The translations under genes and the position numbers were made by a program. Below the pieces are notes generated by a model. The model worked only from the letters and a program-made list of their open reading frames with translations, was not told the origin of the DNA and searched no databases. Shown here piece after piece: positions 1 to 8,627 of a stretch of 64,000 bases of DNA. Positions within the stretch are counted from its first letter, which is position 1, and each line of letters opens with the position of its first letter. The DNA comes from Acetobacter lovaniensis. Lineage in GTDB: Bacteria; Pseudomonadota; Alphaproteobacteria; Acetobacterales; Acetobacteraceae. The stretch spans positions 124,001-188,000 of the forward strand of contig NZ_JACHIE010000005.1 in NCBI RefSeq assembly GCF_014207635.1. The letters are read 5' to 3'.

Positions 1-751
1 AGGCTGCCAGTGCAGAGGAAAGGGCAAGCGTTGCATAAGGCAGGCCCTGACCGGGTTTGAGCATGGTCTGGGCGTGTTCAACCGAGGTGAAAAGCGCTCC
101 ATACCCGCCTGTGTGCAGCGGAATGACCGTAACTGCCACAAGCACGGCAATATAGATCATGATATCCTTGATAAATGCGGTCAGGGCCGGGGCATGCAGC
201 CCACCCAGCCACGTATAGGCGGCCAAGGACAGGAAGGCGATGATCAGGGGCAGGTCCCCCGGCAGCCCAAGTGCCTGAATAACGGTGCGGATCCCAATAA
301 GCTGCAAGGCAATATAGGGCATGACGGCCACAAGCCCGGTGAGTGCGACAACAACTTCCAGCGCGCGGCTGTCAAAGCGGGCACGCACAATATCGGCGGC
401 TGTGGCATGCCCGCCTTCACGCGCGATTTTCCACAGTTTGGGCATAACGATAAAAATGAACGGATACACGATAATGGTGTAGGGCAGCGCAAAAAAACCG
501 TAAGCGCCCGCAGCATAAACCAGTGCAGGTACGGCAATAACGGTATAGGCCGTGTAAAAATCCCCGCCGACCAGAAACCACGTAACCCAGGGGCCAAACT
601 CACGCCCGCCCAGTGACCATTCCTCATGCGAGGTGGCATTGTTTTTTTTGCTGAACAGCCCGCGTATCCACTGGATGGAAGACCCGATCACAATGGTTGC
701 GGCAAAGAAAAGGATAAAGACGCCAAGCGCCCATGGATTGATCGTGCTCAC
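1..751 (-). CDS. Sodium:solute symporter (SSF family), C-terminus cut by window edge
   Basis: Secondary transporter of the sodium:solute symporter family, which moves small organic solutes such as carboxylates across the inner membrane with Na+. About 250 residues are visible. The protein opens with a hydrophobic helix (WALGVFILFFAATIVIG), then EEWSLGGREFGPWVTW, the conserved region after TM1 of this family, and further hydrophobic segments. The start is a GTG at 751 overlapping the stop of the DUF3311 gene by four bases (GTGA). That pair is typical of MctP-like monocarboxylate permeases, so a monocarboxylate substrate is an inference. The frame runs off the left edge, so the C-terminal helices are not seen. 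The family is secure, the substrate is not. Confidence 0.85.
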   Translation of the reverse strand, partial: MSTINPWALGVFILFFAATIVIGSSIQWIRGLFSKKNNATSHEEWSLGGREFGPWVTWFLVGGDFYTAYTVIAVPALVYAAGAYGFFALPYTIIVYPFIFIVMPKLWKIAREGGHATAADIVRARFDSRALEVVVALTGLVAVMPYIALQLIGIRTVIQALGLPGDLPLIIAFLSLAAYTWLGGLHAPALTAFIKDIMIYIAVLVAVTVIPLHTGGYGALFTSVEHAQTMLKPGQGLPYATLALSSALAA

Positions 752-927
752 GCGCGGTTTCCTTTTTTCCAGACCACCCAGATCAGGACGGATGTCACCG
801 GAACCCAGGCGAACTGGTACCAGTAAAAGAAGGGAAACCCGAGCAGGACCGGATCGTGCCGATCATACAGCGGTGTCCAGAGCAAACCCAGAAAGGGTAG
901 CAGAAGGAGGAGGTTGAGATATTTCAT
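748..927 (-). CDS. DUF3311 small membrane protein
   Basis: A 59-residue protein with two hydrophobic stretches separated by a short polar loop (LYDRHDPVLLG) followed by FPFFYWYQFAWVPV, the aromatic-rich pattern of DUF3311. Genes of this family usually precede an SSF permease, as here, and the stop overlaps the permease GTG start. It probably sits in the inner membrane and supports assembly or function of the permease; that role is inferred from gene pairing only. Upstream of the ATG at 927 there is no strong Shine-Dalgarno sequence. Confidence 0.75.
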   Translation of the reverse strand: MKYLNLLLLLPFLGLLWTPLYDRHDPVLLGFPFFYWYQFAWVPVTSVLIWVVWKKGNRA

Positions 928-1105
928 TTCGTGAAACCGGGTTATTTTGTTATTTTTGTTCGCAACCGACAGAACATGCCGATGGAAACCGGTCTATGTC
1001 AATTACGCCTGAAGCGATTTCAGGCGAGTATAATCAGAATTGTGTTTTTTGCGCATCAGATATGCCCCTGTTATAACGCGATTGTCATAGGCAGGGGCAG
1101 AAGGG

Positions 1106-1597
1106 TTAGCGCGTGGTGTTGATCTTGCGGTCCTGTATCACTTTGCTCAGGCTGTCTCCGTACTGGCGGTAACTGCCTTCTGGCACGCAGCCCAGTTCCT
1201 CCAGTTCCTCCAGATCAGCCCCCTGATTGATCCACTGCTTGGCTTCACGCGAGTCCAGTGTGGTGGGAATGGGTCGGGCTTCGTACACGACCGGCTGTTC
1301 CGAATCCTCCGCTGCTCCAAAGGACTGAAAACTATCTTCGGCGGGAGCCTTGTTTTCGCTCAGGCTGACCTGCCCGCAGACAACCTGTTTCTTGTCGCTG
1401 TTGGTATGCACACTCAGCCTGCGGAACTTGGGGTGTGCGCTGGAAAAACGCGTTGTCAGCGATTTAAGCGTTTCCTTGACAAAAGGTGATGCTTTTTGGG
1501 CGCTGTTATCCAGCATGGTCTGGGCTGCGGCAGTGTGTTGCACGGCGATGGAACCCAGGCTGGGCAAAATGATGCAAAGCGCGAAAAAACGTTTCAT
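1106..1597 (-). CDS. Secreted protein of unknown function
   Basis: A 163-residue protein. I start it at the ATG at 1597, because this gives a clean signal peptide (MKRFFALCIILPSLGSIAV then QHTAAAQ with an AxA-type cleavage site). A longer in-frame upstream extension has no protein-like character and overlaps anmK. The mature part is polar. Two cysteines are visible (VVCGQVSL and EELGCVPEG), and an acidic run is followed by a positively charged tail. It lies just downstream of anmK on the same strand and may be cotranscribed with it. I do not recognise a family. Export to the periplasm is the only supported statement. Confidence 0.6.
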   Translation of the reverse strand: MKRFFALCIILPSLGSIAVQHTAAAQTMLDNSAQKASPFVKETLKSLTTRFSSAHPKFRRLSVHTNSDKKQVVCGQVSLSENKAPAEDSFQSFGAAEDSEQPVVYEARPIPTTLDSREAKQWINQGADLEELEELGCVPEGSYRQYGDSLSKVIQDRKINTTR

Positions 1598-1614
1598 CAA
1601 GAAGGTCTTTCCTG

Positions 1615-2793
1615 TCAGTCTGAATGGGGTGGGGGAGGGCTGTTCGTGTGTGCTCCCGGCCAGAGCCGACGCGCCCACGGCGTAATGCTCATGCAGGTCA
1701 GCCGCCCACCTGTCTGGGGGGATGGTACACCCGTTGTCGTGGGGAGGGAAAGAGGCAACCCGGCCAGGCTGCGCACCGCCAGAAAGCCAAAACATTCCGC
1801 CTCCAGTGCATCCCCGTTCCAGCCAAGCTGTTCGGCCGGGTAGAGGGTGCCGGGCAGGGCCTGCGCCAGCGCCGCCATAAGAGCCGGGTTGTGCCTGCCT
1901 CCCCCGCAGACAAACCATTCCCGCGGCTGTTCTGGTAGCAGGGTGCGGGCGATGCTCTGCGCAGTAAAAGCGGTAAGCGTTGCCGCACCATCCGCCGCAC
2001 CCAGTGCCCCGACCTGCGCCAGAGCGGAATGGAAGCTCATCCGGTCGAGCGATTTGGGGGCAGGTTTATGGAAGAAGGGATGCGCAAGGAGGCGGTCCAC
2101 CAGAGCAGGGTCGGCGGTACCCTGACGCGCCAGTTGGCCATTGGTGTCGCACGGTATGCCGGTGTGCTGGTAGGCCCAGTCATCCAGCAGGGCGTTCCCC
2201 GGCCCGGTATCACACGCAAGAATGTGCCCATCACGGGTGACAAGGGTAAGATTGGCAACGCCACCAATATTGAGCGCTGCAACGGGGTAAGGTCGGTTAC
2301 GGAGCAGGGCCGCGTGGTAAAGCGGGACCAGAGGCGCCCCTTCTCCCCCTGCGGCAACATCAGCGCTTCTAAAATCATGCACCACGGGCAGGTCAGTCTG
2401 GGCAGAGAGGCAGGCTGCATCCCCGATCTGCCATGTACGGCCGGGCTGATGCAGAATGGTCTGGCCATGAAAGCCCACAACATCCACCGTCCAGTCCGGG
2501 GCAAGTTCGCGCAGGCGTTGCACGGCCTGCACATGCACCAGTGTCAGGGCATGTTCCGCTTCCTTGAGTGCGGCATTATCGGGGGTAAGGGTAGGCGCAC
2601 GATCAAGCAGTTGGCGCAGATTCTGGCGTATGTGCGCGGGGTAGGGCAACGTCAGCGATGGGCCGTGGGCGGTCACGGATATGCCATCCGTGCGGATGAG
2701 GGCTGCATCCACCCCGTCGAGCGATGTGCCGCTCATCAGGCCCAGTGCGTTCAGGTCGCCATCTGGCGCAAACAGGGGAGGGGATGCAGGCAT
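1615..2793 (-). CDS. anmK: Anhydro-N-acetylmuramic acid kinase
   Basis: Cytosolic kinase of peptidoglycan recycling. It opens the 1,6-anhydro ring of anhydroMurNAc and phosphorylates it to MurNAc-6-phosphate with ATP. The 392-residue product shows the family signature near the N-terminus (LGLMSGTSLDGVDAA), then HGQTILHQPG, the phosphate-binding NIGGVANLT and DTGPGNALLDDW, and a late CGGGRHN. Length is normal. I start at the ATG at 2793, seven bases after the preceding gene stops, because residues upstream of it are not conserved-looking. The gene closes the pdxA-pdxJ-membrane protein run. Beyond EAECFGFLAVRSL the C-terminal tail looks less ordered, which is common in this family. Confidence 0.93.
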   Translation of the reverse strand: MPASPPLFAPDGDLNALGLMSGTSLDGVDAALIRTDGISVTAHGPSLTLPYPAHIRQNLRQLLDRAPTLTPDNAALKEAEHALTLVHVQAVQRLRELAPDWTVDVVGFHGQTILHQPGRTWQIGDAACLSAQTDLPVVHDFRSADVAAGGEGAPLVPLYHAALLRNRPYPVAALNIGGVANLTLVTRDGHILACDTGPGNALLDDWAYQHTGIPCDTNGQLARQGTADPALVDRLLAHPFFHKPAPKSLDRMSFHSALAQVGALGAADGAATLTAFTAQSIARTLLPEQPREWFVCGGGRHNPALMAALAQALPGTLYPAEQLGWNGDALEAECFGFLAVRSLAGLPLSLPTTTGVPSPQTGGRLTCMSITPWARRLWPGAHTNSPPPPHSD

Positions 2794-2800
2794 TAGCGCA

Positions 2801-3133
2801 TCAGGGCTGTGTGGTTTCCAGCCCGGGCTGAACCTGCCCGGTGGCCACATTCCACAGCATGATCCGCTCGTGCTCCCTGCTCGCAATCTGGATGGCCAGC
2901 AGGTCATCATGCACGCGGGTTATGGCCAGCATGTGCTCGTCCGGCCCGAGGGCAAGGTGGGCGTTGCGGGCGTCCGTTAGCGGGATGGCACTGGCAAGGG
3001 CAGGTTGGTGGGGGGCATTCATGCGGTGGATGACCACACCTACCAGAACAACCACACCGACAATAATCAGCACGCCCATGCCCACAACCGCAGCCATGAG
3101 CGCCTTTGGCGTCTTGTAGCCCTGCTCTTCCAT
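2801..3133 (-). CDS. Single-pass membrane protein, possibly DUF6476-like
   Basis: A 110-residue protein with one strong transmembrane helix (residues about 12-36, valine- and glycine-rich) preceded by a short charged N-terminus. After it comes an approximately 70-residue periplasmic part whose end (HERIMLWNVATGQV) resembles a single beta-propeller blade strand pattern. Its ATG immediately follows the pdxJ stop (TAAATG) and its stop is seven bases from the anmK start, so the gene is embedded in the operon. The family assignment is from memory of small alphaproteobacterial anchored proteins and is tentative. Function unknown. Confidence 0.6.
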   Translation of the reverse strand: MEEQGYKTPKALMAAVVGMGVLIIVGVVVLVGVVIHRMNAPHQPALASAIPLTDARNAHLALGPDEHMLAITRVHDDLLAIQIASREHERIMLWNVATGQVQPGLETTQP

Positions 3134-3856
3134 TTAGTGTCCTGCTGCTTTGTCTATATGGGCGCGCATGGTCTGGATAACCGTTGGCAGCCCGTCAAAA
3201 ATGGCCTGACCGATCAGAAAATGGCCGATATTCAGTTCCCGCACAGGGGCTAGGGCTGCAACAGGTCCGACATTCTCGTAAGTCAGGCCGTGACCTGCAT
3301 GCACTTCCAACCCAAGGCTGGCTGCCTGTGCGGCGGCGTGTTGCAGGCGTTCAAGCTCCCTCGCCCGGCCCTGTGCATAAGCGCCGGTATGCAGTTCCAC
3401 AACCTGTGCGCCTGTGGCGGCTGCCGCGGCAATCTGTGCGGGGTCGGGGTCTATGAACAGGGACACCCGGATCCCCCAGCCCTTGAGCGCGTGGACCTTG
3501 GGTGTCAGCACCGAGGACTGGCCAGCGACGTCCAGCCCGCCTTCGGTTGTCAGTTCCTCGCGGCGTTCGGGCACAAGGCAGCAGGCATGGGGGCGCAGGT
3601 TCTGGGCAATGCCGAGCATTTCCTGCGTTGCGGCCATTTCCATGTTCAGGGGGGCGTCTACCTCGGTGCGCAGGCGCTCAAGGTCTGTATCGCGGATATG
3701 GCGGCGGTCTTCGCGCAGGTGGGCTGTTATGCCATCTGCTCCGGACTGCACGGCCAGCAGGGCTGCGGCTACGGGGTCGGGGTGCTGGCCCCCACGGGCG
3801 TTACGGACGGTGGCAACATGGTCAATGTTGACGCCAAGCCTGATGGCCGGTCTCAT
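3134..3856 (-). CDS. pdxJ: Pyridoxine 5'-phosphate synthase
   Basis: Last step of de novo vitamin B6 synthesis: condenses 3-amino-2-oxopropyl phosphate (made via PdxA) with 1-deoxyxylulose 5-phosphate to pyridoxine 5'-phosphate in the cytosol. The 240-residue TIM barrel shows the diagnostic N-terminus [17 protein letters not shown], then [21 protein letters not shown] and a late LNIGHFLIG. Length is typical. The start overlaps the pdxA stop by four bases, so the two consecutive pathway enzymes are translationally coupled. Confidence 0.96.
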   Translation of the reverse strand: MRPAIRLGVNIDHVATVRNARGGQHPDPVAAALLAVQSGADGITAHLREDRRHIRDTDLERLRTEVDAPLNMEMAATQEMLGIAQNLRPHACCLVPERREELTTEGGLDVAGQSSVLTPKVHALKGWGIRVSLFIDPDPAQIAAAAATGAQVVELHTGAYAQGRARELERLQHAAAQAASLGLEVHAGHGLTYENVGPVAALAPVRELNIGHFLIGQAIFDGLPTVIQTMRAHIDKAAGH

Positions 3857-4824
3857 GCATTTTTCCTTCTGTTCGCGGCCAGTGTTGCGGCCAGCCTTAT
3901 GGCCGCTGCCAAGCTGCGTGGGTCTGCCTTGTTCTGGCCCGCTATGTCAAATGCCGTCCCGTGGTCTGGCGATGTGCGGATAATGGGCAGGCCAAGGGTT
4001 ACGTTTACGCCTTCGGCCATATCCAGTGTCTTGAGCGGGATCAGCCCCTGATCATGGTACATGCACAGGGCAACATCGTATTGTGCGCGGGCATGGGGGG
4101 TGAACATGGTATCCGGCGGCAGGGGGCCGCTTACGTGCAGCCCTTCATTGCGCAGGGTATTTATGGCGGGGAGAATAATCTCCTGCTCCTCCTGCCCCAT
4201 TAGCCCGTGTTCGCCTGCATGGGGGTTCAGGCCCGCAAAGGCCAGTCTGGGGTGGGACAGGCCAAAGTCACGTTGCAGACCGGCAGCAACCGTGCGGGCC
4301 GTGCGGATGATCAGTTCAGTGGAAAGCTGGGCAATGGCATCCCGCAGCGCCACATGCACGGTAATGGGCACGACCTTGAGCGAAGGGCCAGCCAGAAGCA
4401 TGACCTCATCCCCCGGTGTCTGGCAGAGTTCTGCCAGATAGCTCGTATGCCCGGGGTGCCGGAAGCCCGATCCTTGCACAACTTCCTTGCTGATCGGGTT
4501 GGTGATCATGGCCGAGGCCTCCCCGCTCAGGGTGAGTTCCGTGGCAAGGCGAATGCTCTCAAGAACACTGGCGGCATTGCGACGGTCCGGCTCCCCCGGT
4601 GCGGGGGGCGTTGCCAGATGCAGGGGCAGCACCGGCAGGGCATGGCCAAACACATCCGCACCATCAGACAGGTACCGAATGGTCTGTACCGGCACGCGCC
4701 GCTCCAGCAGGGAAGGATCACCCACATACACAAAAGCAGGCCCGTTCTGGCGGAGGGCCTGCCAGACCGCGGCGGTAATTTCGGGCGCAATACTGGCCGG
4801 GTCACCCTGCGTCAGAACCAGCAT
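3853..4824 (-). CDS. pdxA: 4-hydroxythreonine-4-phosphate dehydrogenase
   Basis: NAD-dependent, metal-requiring oxidation of 4-phosphohydroxy-L-threonine in vitamin B6 synthesis; the product decarboxylates and is used by PdxJ. The 323-residue protein has the family N-terminus ([12 protein letters not shown]), substrate-side [13 protein letters not shown] and HTSYLAEL, the metal-binding region [10 protein letters not shown], and [19 protein letters not shown] with the conserved histidine near the C-terminus. I start at the ATG at 4824. An extended in-frame start near 4947 adds residues with no similarity to the family. The canonical MGDPAG motif reads QGDPAS here, a mild variation. Confidence 0.94.
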   Translation of the reverse strand: MLVLTQGDPASIAPEITAAVWQALRQNGPAFVYVGDPSLLERRVPVQTIRYLSDGADVFGHALPVLPLHLATPPAPGEPDRRNAASVLESIRLATELTLSGEASAMITNPISKEVVQGSGFRHPGHTSYLAELCQTPGDEVMLLAGPSLKVVPITVHVALRDAIAQLSTELIIRTARTVAAGLQRDFGLSHPRLAFAGLNPHAGEHGLMGQEEQEIILPAINTLRNEGLHVSGPLPPDTMFTPHARAQYDVALCMYHDQGLIPLKTLDMAEGVNVTLGLPIIRTSPDHGTAFDIAGQNKADPRSLAAAIRLAATLAANRRKNA

Positions 4825-5094
4825 GGCTGTGTCTTCCTTATCCGTTATTGTTGCTGTCTTTGCCTGAACCTCTGGCAGAGAAACGCAGAAAAGCCTGTGC
4901 GTAAAGGGGGGGGGGGAGAGTATTTGGCTGGGCATGAGAACAGGCAAAGACCATGCACGGCTGGTGGGGGCGTGAGGGATATGTGTTTATGCCAACACGC
5001 GGGTAAAAGACCGTGGTAGGGTGGTACAGGCTGCCTTGCGGCTGGTTTGTCTGCCATTCTTGTTCTTTGCGTAGGATAGGGCTACCACATCATC

Positions 5095-5460
5095 ATGATC
5101 AGGCTCATAATTGTTGTACCGTTCCTGCTTGCACTTGTTGTGTTCAGTGCCAGTAATCAGGACCCGCTGGATATGTGGATGCTCACATATAGCTGGAAGT
5201 GCTCGCTGGGTGTGCTGGCACTGAGTGTGGGAGCTCTGGCTTTTCTGCTTGGAGCATTCTGCCTGTGGGTGGTGGAGTTCCGGCAGGGGCGCAGGGCGCG
5301 CAGGGCCGAACAGCAGGTCCGGGACCTGGAGGCACAACTGGCGCAGGTGCGGGCTATGCTGGCTAACCGTGCGCCCCCCGTCGTGCCTGTTCCTGATGGG
5401 CCGCCTGTTGTTACCCCACAGCTTAACCCCGCAGGGAGCGAAGAGCACTCCAATGTCTAA
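5095..5460 (+). CDS. LapA-domain (DUF1049) membrane protein
   Basis: A 121-residue inner-membrane protein with two transmembrane helices (residues about 2-19 and 38-62) separated by a short loop containing SNQDPLDMW, the LapA_dom hallmark (NxxPV-like). A positively charged cytoplasmic helix (RQGRRARRAEQQVRDLEAQL) follows, then a proline-rich tail. In E. coli, LapA works with LapB in lipopolysaccharide assembly; whether this protein does so is inference. Its last bases overlap the pyrF start, which couples the two. Confidence 0.78.
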   Translation: MIRLIIVVPFLLALVVFSASNQDPLDMWMLTYSWKCSLGVLALSVGALAFLLGAFCLWVVEFRQGRRARRAEQQVRDLEAQLAQVRAMLANRAPPVVPVPDGPPVVTPQLNPAGSEEHSNV

Positions 5461-6166
5461 TACACACCGGCGCACCGGCCTTATTGTTTCTCTGGATACG
5501 CAGGACCCTGCTCAGGCGCGCCAATGGGTGCGGGATGTGGCGCCCGTGTCCGGCATCATTAAACTGGGGCTTGAGTTCACTTACGCTGCGGGCTTTCAGG
5601 CTGTGGCAGATGTTGCCGGTGGGTCACCGCTGTTTCTGGACCTGAAGCTGCACGATATTCCCAATACGGTTGGTGCAGCGGTGCGCTCCCTGTCGCACCT
5701 GCGGCCGCGTATGCTTACCCTCCACGCCTCTGGCGGTCGCGCCATGATGGAGGCCGCCCGCACCGCCTGTGATGAGGCTTTTCCCCAAGGGCAGCGGCCT
5801 CTGCTACTGGGCGTTACGGTTCTGACCAGTCTGGATGATCAGGGATTGGCGGAAACCGGGGTTATGGATGGCGCGCGGGCACAGGTGCGTCGTCTGGCCA
5901 AACTGGCCGTTGAGTCTGGTATGGATGGTCTGGTCTGTTCCGCGCATGAACTGGATGTGCTGCGTGATGATCTGGGGAATGCCCCGGTTATTGTTACGCC
6001 CGGCATCCGCCCTGCTGGTGCAGCAAAAGGTGACCAGAAGCGGGTCATGACCCCCGCTCAGGCGCGGGATGCTGGTGCGGACTGGATTGTGGTTGGCCGC
6101 CCCATAACGCAGGCTGCACAACCGGCTGCGGCTGCTGCTGCCATTATGGCGGAACTGGAAAGCTGA
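5453..6166 (+). CDS. pyrF: Orotidine 5'-phosphate decarboxylase
   Basis: Final step of UMP synthesis: decarboxylates orotidine monophosphate in the cytosol. The 237-residue barrel has the N-terminal LIVSLDTQD strand, a lysine in IIKLGLEF, the catalytic DxKxxD motif in FLDLKLHDIPNTVG, and the phosphate-binding TPGIRPAGAAKGDQKRV and DWIVVGRPIT near the end. I start at the ATG at 5453, which overlaps the LapA-domain gene. A longer in-frame reading begins inside that gene and is not credible. Confidence 0.96.
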   Translation: MSNTHRRTGLIVSLDTQDPAQARQWVRDVAPVSGIIKLGLEFTYAAGFQAVADVAGGSPLFLDLKLHDIPNTVGAAVRSLSHLRPRMLTLHASGGRAMMEAARTACDEAFPQGQRPLLLGVTVLTSLDDQGLAETGVMDGARAQVRRLAKLAVESGMDGLVCSAHELDVLRDDLGNAPVIVTPGIRPAGAAKGDQKRVMTPAQARDAGADWIVVGRPITQAAQPAAAAAAIMAELES

Positions 6167-6168
6167 AC

Positions 6169-6813
6169 ATGCCCCAGCGATTGCACACAGGTGTTAAAAT
6201 CTGCGGCCTTACGGAGGAAGCGGGGTTTGATGCCTGCGTGGAACATGGGGCAGACTGGATTGGCTTTGTTTTTTTTGATCGCTCCCCACGTTGTGTAACG
6301 CCGCAGCAGGCCGCAAGGCTTGCCTCCCGTGGCGTGGGGCAGGCCAGAACCGTTGGCCTGTTTGTGCATCCACGGGATGAGGATATTGCGCGGGTTCTCG
6401 ACCATGCAGCCCTCGATGTCCTGCAGATTTATGCCTCAGATGAGCGCGCACAGCAGGTTGCGCAAATATTCGGCTTACCTGTCTGGCTTTCGTTCCCTGT
6501 TGCGGGGGCTGCGGACCTGCCAGCATCCTGCCCTGTCCAGAAAATGCTCATAGAGCCGCGTCCTCCCAAGGAGGCAACCCGTCCCGGTGGAAACGCCCAG
6601 AAGCTGGACTGGTCCATGCTGGCAGGCTGGAAGCCTTTATTCCCGTGGATGCTCGCCGGAGGGCTCAGGGTAAATAACGTGGCAGAAGCGATCCGAATTA
6701 CGGGCGCTCCCGATGTGGATGTATCGTCAGGGGTGGAGAGTGCTCCGGGCGTCAAGGACCCTGCTTTGATTGCGCAATTTGTGCGCAATGCACGGCAGGC
6801 GAACAGGGTTTAA
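6169..6813 (+). CDS. trpF: N-(5'-phosphoribosyl)anthranilate isomerase
   Basis: Third step of tryptophan synthesis: an Amadori rearrangement in the cytosol. The 214-residue barrel begins with VKICGLTEEAGFDAC (active-site Cys in KICGL), then GADWIGFVFFDRSPRCV. Later it shows MLAGGLRVNNVAEAI and DVSSGVESAPGVKD, the phosphate-binding and catalytic-aspartate region. It starts two bases after the pyrF stop, so pyrF-trpF is one transcription unit, an arrangement common in alphaproteobacteria. Confidence 0.96.
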   Translation: MPQRLHTGVKICGLTEEAGFDACVEHGADWIGFVFFDRSPRCVTPQQAARLASRGVGQARTVGLFVHPRDEDIARVLDHAALDVLQIYASDERAQQVAQIFGLPVWLSFPVAGAADLPASCPVQKMLIEPRPPKEATRPGGNAQKLDWSMLAGWKPLFPWMLAGGLRVNNVAEAIRITGAPDVDVSSGVESAPGVKDPALIAQFVRNARQANRV

Positions 6814-6822
6814 GGAAAAAAC

Positions 6823-6849
6823 GGCAAGAGAGGACTTTTCCCTCTTGCC
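6823..6849 (+). terminator. Hairpin after trpF
   Basis: Perfect 8-bp inverted repeat GGCAAGAG...CTCTTGCC with an 11-base loop, just after the trpF stop. No clean U-run follows (TGTTCC), so it is at best a weak intrinsic terminator for the pyrF-trpF unit. Confidence 0.45.
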
Positions 6850-6884
6850 TGTTCCGATAATCTTGCTATTACCGTCCTCGCGCT

Positions 6885-6975
6885 GGAGAGATGGCCGAGC
6901 GGCTTAAGGCGCACGCTTGGAAAGCGTGTGTACGTTAATAGCGTACCGAGGGTTCGAATCCCTCTCTCTCCGCCA
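6885..6975 (+). tRNA. tRNA-Ser (anticodon GGA)
   Basis: A 91-base class II tRNA. The acceptor stem GGAGAGA (6885-6891) pairs with TCTCTCC (6965-6971), followed by discriminator G and encoded CCA (6973-6975). The anticodon stem CACGC/GCGTG encloses the loop TTGGAAA (anticodon GGA), a long variable arm follows, and the T-loop is GGTTCGAATCC. It reads UCC/UCU serine codons. The adjacent integrase indicates that the 3' half serves as the attachment site of the prophage. Confidence 0.97.
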
Positions 6976-6982
6976 CAACCGA

Positions 6983-7128
6983 TTCCCATAAATTCCCATA
7001 TAGTGCCATAAGCCTTGATCTCTGGGGCTTTTTGCTGTTTTTGTTTTCCCATATGTTCCCATTACGTTCCATATAAGCCCGCAGCTTTGTGGGTAACGAG
7101 TGGGTAAAATTTTCCTGTGTGTGGGTAA
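6983..7128. repeat. Direct-repeat clusters between tRNA-Ser and integrase (candidate arm sites)
   Basis: Two families of short direct repeats fill the space between the tRNA and the integrase. TTCCCAT(A) occurs at 6983, 6993, 7046 and 7056. GTGGGTAA occurs at 7089, 7100 and 7121. Tyrosine integrases bind short arm-type repeats flanking the core site, and the position and multiplicity fit that role. Binding is inferred, not shown. Confidence 0.5.
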
Positions 7129-7136
7129 CGGAAAGC

Positions 7137-8366
7137 ATGCTGACAGATACTGGGGTCAAAACAGCAAAGCCCAAGGACAAAGCCTATCGCTTGGCAGATA
7201 GTGAGGGACTGTTCATTCATGTCATGCCGACGGGGAAGAAGTTCTGGCGCATGCGTTATAGGTCGGGAGGCAAAGAACAGACCCTGACCTTTGGCCCTTA
7301 CCCGTCTGTGTCTCTGCGGGAGGCTCGTGGCATGCGTGATAATGCCAAGGACATGATCCGCCAAGGCGTTGATCCAGCGCAGGCTGGAAAGCTCGCTCCG
7401 GTCCTGTCAGCCGCTCGTGAAGAAGATAGTTTCGAGAGTGTTGCGCGTGAATGGTATGAGCAGCGCAAGGATCTATGGAGGCCTCGGCATGCCCATGATG
7501 TGATCCATAGCCTTGAGCGGGATGTATTCCCCTTGATCGGTACATTGCCCCCTGGGCAAATGACTGCTCGTGTCGTCCTGCATGTCCTGAAGCAGATAGA
7601 GGACAGGGGGGCGGTTGAGACTGCGCACCGAGTCCGCCAACGGATGAGCGATGTGTTTGTCCATGCCATCGCTACAGGTCGGGCTGACAATGACCCTGCA
7701 TCTGTGGTTAAGGCTGCATTGCGCCCTGTCCAGCGTGGCCGCCAACCCGCTATTACTGATCTTGAGCAGGCGCGCGAAATGATCGGCCGTGTTGAGGGTA
7801 GCGCTGCCCACCCTGTAACACTTCTTGCGTTCAGGCTTCTCTATCTCACGGCAGTCAGGCCGGGAGAAGTGCGTGGTGCATTATGGGAGGAGTTTTACGA
7901 ACTGGATGGATCAGATCCGGTATGGGTGATTCCAAAGGAGCGGATGAAAATGGGAAGGGACCATATCGTTCCGCTCACACCGCACGTTGTTGCGGTGGTC
8001 AATGCGTTACGCCCATTCACAGAACGCTGGCCGCACCTTTTTCCTAATACACGGCGCCCCAAGACTGTGATGTGTGAGAATGCACTTGGATATTTACTGA
8101 ATAGGGCTGGATATCATGGGCGGCATGTGCCTCATGGGTTCCGCTCCACGTTTTCTAGCACGATGAATGAGCGTTACCCGCAGGACCATGCTGTGATTGA
8201 GCTGATGCTGGCTCATGTATCGAGAGACAAGGTAGCAGGCGCTTACAACCGGGCATTGCATCTGCCCAGAAGGCGCGAGCTTGCCCAGTTGTGGAATGAT
8301 CTGATTTTAGAGGGACAAGTGCCAGTTGAGGAATTAGTTTCTGGCAAACGAAAGCCCGTTAACTAA
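7137..8366 (+). CDS. int: Prophage tyrosine integrase (P4 family)
   Basis: Site-specific recombinase that integrates the prophage at tRNA-Ser. The 409-residue protein starts MLTDTGVKTAKPKDKAYRL, the DUF4102 arm-binding N-terminus of P4-type integrases (SEGLFIHVMPTGKKFW, FGPYPSVSLREAR). The catalytic domain follows with the first arginine in YLTAVRPGEVRGAL, HGFRSTFSSTMNE (HxxR) and LMLAHVSRDKVAGAYNR carrying the second histidine and nucleophilic tyrosine. All catalytic residues are present, so it should be active. I use the ATG at 7137; an upstream in-frame start lies in the repeat cluster and adds non-conserved residues. Confidence 0.93.
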   Translation: MLTDTGVKTAKPKDKAYRLADSEGLFIHVMPTGKKFWRMRYRSGGKEQTLTFGPYPSVSLREARGMRDNAKDMIRQGVDPAQAGKLAPVLSAAREEDSFESVAREWYEQRKDLWRPRHAHDVIHSLERDVFPLIGTLPPGQMTARVVLHVLKQIEDRGAVETAHRVRQRMSDVFVHAIATGRADNDPASVVKAALRPVQRGRQPAITDLEQAREMIGRVEGSAAHPVTLLAFRLLYLTAVRPGEVRGALWEEFYELDGSDPVWVIPKERMKMGRDHIVPLTPHVVAVVNALRPFTERWPHLFPNTRRPKTVMCENALGYLLNRAGYHGRHVPHGFRSTFSSTMNERYPQDHAVIELMLAHVSRDKVAGAYNRALHLPRRRELAQLWNDLILEGQVPVEELVSGKRKPVN

Positions 8367-8372
8367 TCGGGG

Positions 8373-8627
8373 TCATACTTCAATAGGCCGGTCGTTGCGC
8401 ACCTCTGGGATGGTTATGGTTTCGGCATGCATGCCTTCCATTTTTACGGCCGAGCCGCGTCCTGCCGTCTGCTCAACCCGGATCTGTCCGGATGGCGTGA
8501 CACGAATACTCAGCTTTGCGGCATCCGTTTTCAGTTCCATCGTGACGTGGCCGCCATGGTCATAAAGGCGCGAAACTTCACACGCGCCCCACTTGAATCC
8601 GTATTGCGTTGGAATTGCTCGGCTCAT
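8373..8627 (-). CDS. Small phage protein of unknown function
   Basis: 84 residues, last gene of the long leftward early operon, converging on the integrase. The middle is beta-rich (HGGHVTMELKTDAAKLSIRV, SGQIRVEQTAG). I do not recognise a family. Its start overlaps the preceding stop by four bases (ATGA), the pattern of nearly every junction in this operon, which supports it as a real gene. Confidence 0.6.
   Translation of the reverse strand: MSRAIPTQYGFKWGACEVSRLYDHGGHVTMELKTDAAKLSIRVTPSGQIRVEQTAGRGSAVKMEGMHAETITIPEVRNDRPIEV

Noticed and set aside
2029..4051. Plus-strand frames across anmK and pdxJ
   Set aside because: Antisense to enzymes with clear catalytic motifs on the minus strand.
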